From an uncultured Acidobacteriota bacterium (GTDB lineage Bacteria; Acidobacteriota; Vicinamibacteria; Vicinamibacterales; SCN-69-37): a DNA stretch of 12,733 nucleotides. The notes beneath the pieces were generated by a model, which worked only from the letters and a program-made list of their open reading frames with translations, ran no database searches and had not been told where the DNA came from. The stretch spans positions 1 to 12,733 of the forward strand of contig CALFMR010000122.1 in assembly GCA_937880585.1 (NCBI GenBank), read 5' to 3'. Of the stretch, positions 8,132 through 12,733 are shown piece by piece (the first letter of the stretch is position 1; each line of letters opens with the position of its first letter). The position numbers were made by a program, and so were the translations under genes.

Positions 8132-8431
8132 TCAGGACGTCATGCCCATCACGCTCTGATAGGCCTGGACGAGCTTGTTGCGAATCTGCACGGTGAGCTG
8201 CAGCGTCGTATCGGCCTGCTGCATCGCGATCATCGCTTCGTGGATGTCGCCCGTGCCGTCGAGCATGTGGCTGATGGCGTCGTTGGCCTTGGCCGATGAT
8301 GCGTCCACCGACCCGAGCAACTGATGGAGCGTGTCGGCGAAGCCGGAGTCGGCCGGCGCATCGGCGGTCGTCGCCGGTGTCGGCGGTGTGAGAGGAAGCG
8401 CGGCGGAAACAGGGTCGATAGCCATGGTCAT
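8132..8431 (-). CDS. fliE: Flagellar hook-basal body complex protein FliE
   Basis: FliE connects the MS ring to the proximal rod and is the first rod substrate exported. It has 99 residues, close to the family's usual 100-105. A Pro/Ala/Thr-rich N-terminus (8-28) precedes two helices. FADTLHQLLGSVD (31-43), AISHMLDGTGDIHEAMIAMQQADTTLQLTVQIRNKLVQAYQSVM (52-95) is a textbook FliE C-terminal half. The ATG overlaps the flgC stop (ATGA). A second in-frame ATG two codons later is a possible alternative and would give a 97-aa product. fliF begins 16 bases downstream. Confidence 0.96.
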   Translation of the reverse strand: MTMAIDPVSAALPLTPPTPATTADAPADSGFADTLHQLLGSVDASSAKANDAISHMLDGTGDIHEAMIAMQQADTTLQLTVQIRNKLVQAYQSVMGMTS

Positions 8432-8850
8432 TTCGCCAGATCGAGGGCTTTCTGCAGCGTGTCGCGGATGAGGCCGATGGCCGTGAGGTTGGCCTGGTAG
8501 GCGCGCGCGGCGCCCAGCATGTCGACCATTTCCTCCGGCACGTCGACGTTCGGCATCGAGACGAAGCCGTCGGCGTCCGCGTCGGGATGCGACGGCTCGT
8601 ACACGCGGCGGAACGCCGACTGGTCCTGGACGACGCCCGCGACTTCCACGCCGTTGGCCTGGACGCTGTTGTCAAAGGCCCCGCCGGTCGACGTCGACTG
8701 CAGCACGACTTCGCGGCGGCGGTAGGGCTCGCCGTCGGGACCGCGCGTCGATTCCGCGTTGGCCATGTTCGAGACGGCCACTTCCATGCGCGCGCGCTGC
8801 GCGTCGAGCGCGCTCGCGCTGGCATTGATGGCGCCAAGTAAGGTGGCCAT
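8428..8850 (-). CDS. flgC: Flagellar proximal rod protein FlgC
   Basis: A 140-residue proximal rod subunit in the periplasmic driveshaft, exported by the flagellar system. The N-terminal rod motif is SNMANAESTRGPDGEPYRRREVV (27-49), with the characteristic Glu-Ser-Thr replacing the Asn-Thr-x-Gly of hook proteins. YEPSHPDADADGFVSMPNVDVPEEMVDML (84-112) is highly diagnostic of FlgC. The C-terminal helix AARAYQANLTAI (114-125) follows. Start and flgB stop share one base (TGATG), with GAGGG (8857-8861) 6 nt upstream. The stop overlaps the fliE start. Confidence 0.97.
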   Translation of the reverse strand: MATLLGAINASASALDAQRARMEVAVSNMANAESTRGPDGEPYRRREVVLQSTSTGGAFDNSVQANGVEVAGVVQDQSAFRRVYEPSHPDADADGFVSMPNVDVPEEMVDMLGAARAYQANLTAIGLIRDTLQKALDLAK

Positions 8851-9254
8851 CAGCGACCCTCGTTGATGGCGTAGCGGACCAGTTGGAACTTGGCCGCGAG
8901 CACGGTCTGCGCCGCGCTGAAGTCGAGCGCGGCCTGGCCCATGTTGAGAAGCTCACGATCGAGCTGGACGGTGTTGCCGTCGCGCCGCGGCGCCAGGCCC
9001 TGGGCATCGACCGTCTCGGCCGTGGCCGGCGCGCCGGCCGCGGTGCCGAAATGACGCGGGTCGGTGGCCTCGAGCGACACGCCGCCGTCCAACTGCGAAT
9101 CCAGGGTGTCGCTGAACTTCAGTTCCTTCGCGCGGTAGCCGGGTGTATCGAGATTGGCGAGGTTCCCGGCGGCGACGGCTTGGCGCTGGACGGCCCGCGT
9201 CATCTGACGTCCGAGCGCCGCGGTAATCGCGGCATCGGTCACGATGTCTGCCAT
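8850..9254 (-). CDS. flgB: Flagellar proximal rod protein FlgB
   Basis: A 134-residue proximal rod subunit, first gene of the operon. The conserved rod motif AAGNLANLDTPGYRAKELKFSDTL is at 28-51; DPRHFG (65-70) and RDGNTVQLDRELLNMGQAALDFSAAQTVLAAKFQ (91-124) are typical of FlgB. The frame is open upstream to 9332, but the ATG at 9254 is chosen because AGGAGG (9259-9264) lies 4 nt ahead of it and MADIVTDAAITAAL matches family starts. The extra upstream residues would be encoded by a heptad repeat and would begin within the predicted sigma-54 promoter's -12 element. A sigma-54-type promoter at 9328-9343 probably drives it. Translation is coupled to flgC. Confidence 0.95.
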   Translation of the reverse strand: MADIVTDAAITAALGRQMTRAVQRQAVAAGNLANLDTPGYRAKELKFSDTLDSQLDGGVSLEATDPRHFGTAAGAPATAETVDAQGLAPRRDGNTVQLDRELLNMGQAALDFSAAQTVLAAKFQLVRYAINEGR

Positions 9255-9258
9255 GGAT

Positions 9259-9264
9259 CCTCCT
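9259..9264 (-). promoter_or_regulatory. Ribosome binding site of flgB
   Basis: AGGAGG on the minus strand, 4 nt before the flgB ATG at 9254. It is a full anti-Shine-Dalgarno match and decides the flgB start against a longer open frame reaching 9332. Confidence 0.85.
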
Positions 9265-9269
9265 CTCGC

Positions 9270-9304
9270 GAAGTCAGAAGTACGAAGCCAGAAGCCAGAA
9301 GTGC
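9270..9304. repeat. Five tandem heptads, unit GAAGYCA
   Basis: Five contiguous 7-base units each beginning GAAG on the plus strand: GAAGTCA, GAAGTAC, GAAGCCA, GAAGCCA, GAAGTGC. On the transcribed minus strand this reads as TGGCTTC/TGACTTC units. The array lies between the predicted flgB transcription start (about 9317) and the flgB ribosome binding site, so it would form most of the leader of the flagellar mRNA. Its A-rich, lower-GC composition differs from all surrounding DNA. It resembles heptanucleotide short tandem repeats known from other bacterial groups; function unknown. Confidence 0.75.
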
Positions 9305-9327
9305 GTCCGGTTGTTCGCTGCGCGTTG

Positions 9328-9343
9328 TGCAAGAGGAATGCCC
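9328..9343 (-). promoter_or_regulatory. Predicted sigma-54 promoter of the flgB operon
   Basis: Minus strand GGGCAT-TCCTC-TTGCA. This matches the sigma-54 consensus TGGCAC-N5-TTGCA in GGCA of the -24 element and in all of TTGCA of the -12 element. GG (9342/9341) and GC (9330/9329) are exactly 12 bases apart, as required. The predicted start is about 9317, leaving a 63-base leader before flgB. The gene for a sigma-54 activator is divergent next door, which supports function. Confidence 0.72.
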
Positions 9344-9348
9344 GAATG

Positions 9349-9381
9349 CACGATTTGCCGCGAGTTACGCGGCGTTGCGTG
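9349..9381. promoter_or_regulatory. 33-bp interrupted palindrome upstream of the flgB promoter (candidate operator)
   Basis: CACG-N4-GCCGCG-N5-CGCGGC-N4-CGTG, perfectly symmetric about 9365: ten matched positions per arm in two blocks. It is centred near -48 relative to the predicted flgB start and ends 6 bp upstream of the -24 box. This could be a dimeric regulator site or fold as a cruciform/hairpin. The binding protein is unknown. Confidence 0.5.
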
Positions 9382-9445
9382 TCACTGCACGGGTGAAGGG
9401 GCCGGGGTGACTTACGTCAAAATGCCGTCAGTCCTACACGACGTA

Positions 9446-9472
9446 GGTCGGCGAACCGACACCGGCTGTCGC
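9446..9472. repeat. Direct repeat copy 1 with internal dyad (candidate enhancer site)
   Basis: GGTCGGCGAACCG, six bases, then GCTGTCGC. It contains the perfect dyad GTCGG-CGAA-CCGAC (9447-9460). A second copy lies 80 bp to the right. Its centre is about 136 bp upstream of the predicted flgB start, the usual distance range for an activator of sigma-54 promoters. Confidence 0.5.
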
Positions 9473-9525
9473 TCGCCCGACGTCGTGCAGTCTCGCGCAA
9501 CGGCGACAAGGACGCGGGCGGGGAC

Positions 9526-9553
9526 GGTCGGCGAACCGCCGTCACGCTGTCGC
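9526..9553. repeat. Direct repeat copy 2 with internal dyad (candidate enhancer site)
   Basis: GGTCGGCGAACCG, seven bases, then GCTGTCGC, repeating copy 1 at both ends. It contains a longer dyad at 9523-9543: GACGG-T-CGG, loop CGAA, CCG-CCGTC (8 bp with one bulged T). It is further enclosed by GGCGACA (9502-9508) and TGTCGCC (9548-9554). Its centre is about 177 bp upstream of the predicted start of the regulator gene and about 216 bp from that of flgB. Confidence 0.5.
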
Positions 9554-9568
9554 CGATCCGGCCGTTCT

Positions 9569-9598
9569 GTTCGGAAATCCGCACGAACGGATTCGAAC
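9569..9598. repeat. Inverted repeat / hairpin, 11 bp with 2-base bulge
   Basis: GTTCG-GA-AATCCG (9569-9581), loop CACGAA, then CGGATTCGAAC (9588-9598). Eleven pairs form with GA bulged. It lies about 126 bp upstream of the predicted start of the regulator gene. It is not followed by a T-run, so a terminator role is unlikely; a protein-binding dyad is possible. The TTCGAA core recalls a tRNA T-loop, but no tRNA fold is present. Confidence 0.45.
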
Positions 9599-9683
9599 GC
9601 GCACCTTCGACGATTTCTTGACGCGATCGCTCGTCCTACAGCCTCCAGCGAGGAAACATGGGGTACGACGACCGCGCCAGACG

Positions 9684-9699
9684 TGGCACTCCAATTGCT
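9684..9699 (+). promoter_or_regulatory. Predicted sigma-54 promoter of the response regulator gene
   Basis: TGGCAC-TCCAA-TTGCT, a match to every conserved position of the consensus TGGCAC-N5-TTGCW. GG (9685-9686) and GC (9697-9698) are 12 bases apart. The predicted start is about 9710, giving a 65-base leader before the GTG at 9775. Because the gene encodes a sigma-54 activator, positive autoregulation is plausible. Confidence 0.82.
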
Positions 9700-9763
9700 C
9701 TAGCGGCAGTGGCTTGTGATCGTGTGCCCGCCGAATGATCGGCGGCTCGTATCCCGCCTCTCC

Positions 9764-9768
9764 GGGAG
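9764..9768 (+). promoter_or_regulatory. Ribosome binding site of the response regulator gene
   Basis: GGGAG, 6 nt before the GTG at 9775. It supports this GTG as the start; the REC domain begins within the next ten codons. Confidence 0.75.
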
Positions 9769-9774
9769 ACTGTT

Positions 9775-11244
9775 GTGTCCGACCGCGCGCGCTCGACCGT
9801 TCTCATCGCTGACCACGACAACGACTTCAGGCGATCGACCGCCGAGGCGCTGGAGAGCGCAGGCTTCAGTGCGGCGCAGTGCGCCAGCGCGGCCGATGCC
9901 CGATCCCGCCTCGAAGGCTTCGCCTACGACGGGCTCCTCGTCGACGTGCGGCTGGCCGACGGCGACGGGCTGGACGTCCTCGACGACGCCCTCACCCGCT
10001 ATCCGCACATGCGGTGCATCGTCACGGCGAGCTTCGGGAGCATTCACCATGCCGTGCGGGCGTTGAAGCGGGGCGCGGTCGACTTTCTCATCAAGCCCTG
10101 CCAGACCCTCCAAATCATCGACGCGCTTCGTGCGCCGCTCGCGACGCGGCAGCCCGTCAGCCGGCCGACCGCGCCTGTTCGGCCAACCACGCCGCGCGGG
10201 ACGTTTCGCGCGAACCAGATCGTCGGCACGAGCCCGGCGATGAGCCGGCTGCTGACGACGCTCGAGCTCGTCTCGCCGATGCAGAGCACGGTCCTCATCC
10301 AGGGCGAGACGGGCACGGGCAAGGAGCTCGTCGCGCGGACGGTCCACGAGAACAGCCCGCGGCGCGATCAGCCGTTCGTCGCGTTCAACGCGGCGGCGCT
10401 GCCCGAGGGCCTGGTCGAAGCCGAGCTCTTCGGCCACATCAAGGGCGCATTCACCGGCGCCATCCAGTCGCGGGTCGGCCGGTTCGAAGCCGCCGATCGC
10501 GGCACGCTCTTCATCGACGAAGTCTCGTCGATGCCGATGTCGCTCCAGGCGAAGCTGCTCCGCGCGCTGCAGGAACGCGAGGTCGAGCGCGTCGGCACGT
10601 CGCGGCCCATCAAGATCAACGCGCGGGTCATCGCCGCCACGAACGTCGACCTGCGGGAGATGGTGAAGGAAGGAACGTTCCGCGAGGACCTCTATTACCG
10701 GCTCAACGTCGTGCGCGTCGAGCTGCCGCCGCTGCGGCAGCGGCAGGAAGACATCCCCGCGCTCGCCCGGCACTTCGTCCAGCAGTCGTGCGAGCTGAAC
10801 GGCGTGTCGCCGAAGACGCTGAGCCAGAGCACGCTGCGCTGCCTGATGGAATACGCCTGGCCGGGGAACATCCGCCACCTGCAGAACGCCATCGAGCACG
10901 CCGTGGCGATGAGCGGCGACAGCCGTGAGATCGACGTCGAGGCGCTGCCGGAAGAAGTGCTCGCGCCCGTGTCAGACGCCGCGCCGGGCGCGGCCCGCGT
11001 GACGGTGCCGCACATGCCGGAGGAGGGGATCAATTTCGTGTCCACGATGACGCAAGTGGAACGGCAACTGATCCTGCGCTACCTGGAGAAGGCCGGCGGC
11101 AACAAGCGCCGCGCCGCGCGCCTCCTCAATCTCAGCCGCACGACGCTCATCGACAAGCTGCAGCGGCTCGGCGTCACCGAGATCTCGACGTCGACCTCGG
11201 CCTCAGGCCAGGTCTCGGACACGTCGGTGTCCTCGGCGGCCTGA
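9775..11244 (+). CDS. Sigma-54-dependent response regulator (NtrC family; probable flagellar activator of FlrC/FleR/FlgR type)
   Basis: A 489-residue activator of sigma-54 promoters in three domains. The REC domain (about 7-120) has the acidic pair Asp13/Asp15, phospho-acceptor Asp57 in LLVDVRL, Thr84 and Lys107. The AAA+ domain (about 147-377) has Walker A GETGTGKE (177-184), an intact GAFTGA loop (224-229) that contacts sigma-54, Walker B GTLFIDEV (243-250), and the RLNVVRVELPPLRQRQEDI segment. A Fis-type helix-turn-helix is NKRRAARLLNLSRTTLIDKLQRLG (443-466). All key residues are present, so it should be phosphorylatable and active. The tail is Ser/Thr-rich. It starts with GTG after GGGAG. 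It is divergent from the flagellar operon, with sigma-54 promoters facing both ways, hence the inferred role in flagellar control. No partner histidine kinase is visible. The exact subfamily cannot be settled from the sequence alone. Confidence 0.93.
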   Translation: MSDRARSTVLIADHDNDFRRSTAEALESAGFSAAQCASAADARSRLEGFAYDGLLVDVRLADGDGLDVLDDALTRYPHMRCIVTASFGSIHHAVRALKRGAVDFLIKPCQTLQIIDALRAPLATRQPVSRPTAPVRPTTPRGTFRANQIVGTSPAMSRLLTTLELVSPMQSTVLIQGETGTGKELVARTVHENSPRRDQPFVAFNAAALPEGLVEAELFGHIKGAFTGAIQSRVGRFEAADRGTLFIDEVSSMPMSLQAKLLRALQEREVERVGTSRPIKINARVIAATNVDLREMVKEGTFREDLYYRLNVVRVELPPLRQRQEDIPALARHFVQQSCELNGVSPKTLSQSTLRCLMEYAWPGNIRHLQNAIEHAVAMSGDSREIDVEALPEEVLAPVSDAAPGAARVTVPHMPEEGINFVSTMTQVERQLILRYLEKAGGNKRRAARLLNLSRTTLIDKLQRLGVTEISTSTSASGQVSDTSVSSAA

Positions 11245-11279
11245 TCGAGCTCGGAACCCTTCGCGCTCCCCTCCCACGT

Positions 11280-11331
11280 CGCCGTCGCCGGGACGGACCT
11301 CAGGTCGTCTCGCGCGACGGCGCTGTTTTCT
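11280..11331 (+). terminator. Compound hairpin terminator after the response regulator
   Basis: Outer stem CGCCGTCGC (11280-11288) pairs perfectly with GCGACGGCG (11314-11322). Inside it, CGGGACGGACC (11289-11299) pairs with GGTCGTCTCG (11303-11312) through ten pairs with one bulge and one G-T pair, closed by a TCA loop. The structure is followed by CTGTTTTCT. It lies 35 bases after the regulator stop and before the next gene's start region. The T-run is short and offset by three bases, so intrinsic termination is likely but not certain. Confidence 0.6.
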
Positions 11332-11414
11332 GATCGCGCGCTTGACGAGGGCGGCCAACCGTGGCAGGTTGAAGCCCGCCAACCCCATCCGTCCGAGCCT
11401 CCGCTCGCGTCATC

Positions 11415-11419
11415 AGGAG
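11415..11419 (+). promoter_or_regulatory. Ribosome binding site of the oxidoreductase gene
   Basis: AGGAG, 7 nt before the ATG at 11427; it fixes the start just ahead of a Tat signal. No convincing promoter was seen between the terminator and this site. A TTGACG at 11342-11347 has no matching -10 element. Confidence 0.75.
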
Positions 11420-11426
11420 TGTACGT

Positions 11427-12733
11427 ATGGACGACCGCGATCCACAGCCGCTCGATCCCAATACCACCGACAACCAGACCTCGAACCCGACCAGCACGGT
11501 TTCCCGGCGCGACTTCATCCGCACGGCCGGCGTCGCCGCCGTGGCGGGCACGGGCTTCATGATCGTGCCGCGCCACGTGCTCGGCCAGGGCATGACGCCG
11601 CCGAGCGACCTGGTCAACATCGCCACGGTCGGCATCAACGGCCAGGGCGGCGCCGACACGCAGAACGTCATGAGCCAGAACATCGTGGCCATCTGCGACG
11701 TCGACGACGCGCTCGTGGACAAGAAGCTGGCGAGCTGGAAAACAGCCGCTGCGGCCACGCCGAACGCGCGCGGCCGTCAGGGCGGTCGAGGCGGGCAGGG
11801 ACGAGCGGGCGGCGCGGACGCGGGCCCGACATGGACGGACTTCGGTCCGTCGAAAGCGCAGCAGGCCGCCGACGCCAAGTGGACCGAAGAGCCGCGGCAG
11901 GAACTGCTCCGCCGATTCGTCGACGATCAGATCCCGCGTCTCAAGCGCTATCGCGATTACCGCGAGATGCTGGACCAGCAGAAAGACATCGACGGCGTCA
12001 TCGTCGCGACGCCCGACCACATGCACGCCATCATCGCGTCGGCGGCGATGGAAGCCGGCAAGCACGTCTACGTGCAGAAGCCGCTGTGCTGGTCGGTCGC
12101 CGAAGCGCGGCACCTGGCGGCCAAGGCGGCGGCCAATCCCAAGCTCGTCACGCAGATGGGCAACCAGGGCCACTCGCAAGACGACGCGCGGCGCGGACAG
12201 GAATATCTGCGGGCGGGCGCGATCGGCGAAATCCGCGAGGTCCACGTCTGGACCAACCGGCCGCTCGGCTACTGGCCGCAGGGCGTGCCGCGTCCGGCGC
12301 CGCTGCCCGAGACGCTCGCGCCGCTCGCCTGGAACAACGACGGCGTGGACAAGCGCCTCGCCGCGGCGATGTACGGCGATTTCCCGGTGCCGGCCACGCT
12401 CGACTGGAAGCTCTTTCTCGGCGGCGCGCCAGACGTCACCTATCACCCGATCTATCACCCGTTCAACTGGCGCGGCTGGGTGGACTGGGGCCAGGGCGCG
12501 CTCGGCGACATGGGCGCGCACCTCATCGATCATCCGGTCTGGGGCCTCGACCTCGGCCTGCCCAATGCGGTGGAGGCCACCGGCACTCCGTTCGGCACGG
12601 ACAGCGAGGGCCAGAAGGTGAGCTACCCGCTCGCCACGCAGGTCGTGTACCATTTCGCGGCGCGCGGAAATCAGCCCGCCGTGAAGATGACATGGTGCGA
12701 CGGAGGACTGATGGCGCCGCGCCCGGATGTCCT
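11427..12733 (+). CDS. Gfo/Idh/MocA-family oxidoreductase with Tat signal, partial at window edge
   Basis: The frame is open from ATG 11427 to the window end, 435 complete codons. After a hydrophilic N-terminus, the twin-arginine motif SRRDFI (26-31) is followed by a hydrophobic stretch (AGVAAVAGTGFMIV, 34-47), indicating Tat export. A Rossmann-like VGINGQGG (68-75) and IVAICDVDD (86-94) suggest NAD(P) binding. VIVATPDHMHAIIASAAMEAGKHVYVQKPL (191-220) is the classic Gfo/Idh/MocA core, with QKP in place of the usual EKP. GDMGAHLIDHPVW (360-372) carries the conserved His-rich region of the C-terminal domain. A Gly/Arg-rich insert (115-130) interrupts the segment after the first beta strands. 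Members act on sugars or related polyols, but the substrate cannot be read from the sequence. The terminator ahead of it and its unrelated function suggest a separate transcription unit. Confidence 0.9.
   Translation, partial: MDDRDPQPLDPNTTDNQTSNPTSTVSRRDFIRTAGVAAVAGTGFMIVPRHVLGQGMTPPSDLVNIATVGINGQGGADTQNVMSQNIVAICDVDDALVDKKLASWKTAAAATPNARGRQGGRGGQGRAGGADAGPTWTDFGPSKAQQAADAKWTEEPRQELLRRFVDDQIPRLKRYRDYREMLDQQKDIDGVIVATPDHMHAIIASAAMEAGKHVYVQKPLCWSVAEARHLAAKAAANPKLVTQMGNQGHSQDDARRGQEYLRAGAIGEIREVHVWTNRPLGYWPQGVPRPAPLPETLAPLAWNNDGVDKRLAAAMYGDFPVPATLDWKLFLGGAPDVTYHPIYHPFNWRGWVDWGQGALGDMGAHLIDHPVWGLDLGLPNAVEATGTPFGTDSEGQKVSYPLATQVVYHFAARGNQPAVKMTWCDGGLMAPRPDV

Larger units (their letters stand above)
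9255..9774. other. Divergent intergenic control region without a supported gene
   Basis: 520 bases between flgB and the regulator gene. It holds two outward-facing sigma-54 promoter matches, a heptad array, a 33-bp palindrome, two direct repeats with dyads, and one more hairpin. Open frames here have poor starts or overlap these signals, and none resembles a known protein. No sigma-70 promoter with both elements was found; a TTGACG at 9618-9623 lacks a -10 partner. Confidence 0.7.

Noticed and set aside
6400..8196. A 598-codon plus-strand frame opposite fliF, and similar frames opposite fliG and fliI
   Set aside because: These are composition artefacts; the minus-strand proteins carry clear family motifs throughout.
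9255..9332. An N-terminal extension of FlgB by 26 residues
   Set aside because: It would be encoded by the heptad repeat and begin inside the sigma-54 promoter. The internal ATG has a strong Shine-Dalgarno and matches family starts.
9408..9419. A short dyad TGAC-TTAC-GTCA
   Set aside because: Arms of only four bases are expected by chance in a region of this length.
9421..9560. A cyclic-di-GMP riboswitch in the intergenic region
   Set aside because: The conserved GEMM sequence blocks and their receptor loops are not present, and the segment lies upstream of both predicted transcription starts.
9569..9605. A possible tRNA T-arm (TTCGAA with flanking GC)
   Set aside because: The five-pair T-stem does not form on either strand, and no acceptor or anticodon arm can be placed. 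The motif is explained by the local inverted repeat.
9618..9623. A TTGACG -35-like hexamer upstream of the regulator
   Set aside because: No -10-like hexamer lies 16-18 bases downstream.
9658..9738. A 26-codon plus-strand ORF preceded by GAGGAAAC
   Set aside because: The sigma-54 promoter lies inside it, its start is upstream of the predicted transcript, and the peptide shows no recognisable feature.
11359..11378. A sigma-54-like GTGGCAG upstream of the oxidoreductase
   Set aside because: There is no TTGC at the required spacing; only the -24-like half is present.

Overview
The window is very GC-rich chromosomal DNA. It holds most of a flagellar basal-body, export and hook operon on the minus strand, a divergently transcribed sigma-54-dependent response regulator on the plus strand, and the first part of an unrelated Tat-exported Gfo/Idh/MocA-type oxidoreductase. 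No phage, IS, CRISPR, tRNA or rRNA genes are visible. I infer an environmental Gram-negative bacterium, most likely Acidobacteriota (Vicinamibacteria-like). The grounds are the GC-rich coding style, the flgBC-fliEFGHIJ gene order, a Tat-dependent Gfo/Idh protein with a QKP motif, and a GAAGYCA heptad repeat. This assignment is not proven by the sequence.

Minus strand, read right to left, 9254 to 1: flgB, flgC, fliE, fliF, fliG, fliH, fliI, fliJ, flgD, flgE and an Ala/Thr/Pro-rich protein taken as the N-terminal part of FliK, which runs off the left edge. Genes are packed with overlaps (TGATG or ATGA junctions and an overlap of about 23 bases) or gaps of 2 to 18 bases, so this is one transcription unit. 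Products in order: proximal rod (FlgB, FlgC), MS-ring/rod adaptor (FliE), MS ring (FliF), rotor/switch (FliG), export ATPase complex (FliH, FliI, FliJ), hook cap (FlgD), hook (FlgE) and hook-length ruler (FliK). FlgD is unusually short (103 aa), and fliK lies after flgE rather than between fliJ and flgD.

The region 9255-9774 contains no convincing gene but is dense in regulatory signals. A good sigma-54 promoter match points left into flgB (9328-9343) and a near-perfect one points right into the regulator (9684-9699). Each gives a predicted leader of about 65 bases. Between them lie a 33-bp interrupted palindrome, a pair of 27/28-bp direct repeats each built on a CGG-CGAA-CCG dyad, and a further 11-bp hairpin. 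These are good candidates for enhancer sites of the neighbouring activator. The flgB leader carries five tandem heptads.

Plus strand, 9775-11244: an NtrC-family regulator (REC, AAA+ with intact GAFTGA, Fis-type HTH), probably the flagellar activator of FlrC/FleR/FlgR type and possibly self-activating. A compound hairpin followed by a short T-run (11280-11331) probably ends its transcript. From 11427 to the right edge runs a Gfo/Idh/MocA-family oxidoreductase with a Tat signal, not obviously connected with motility.
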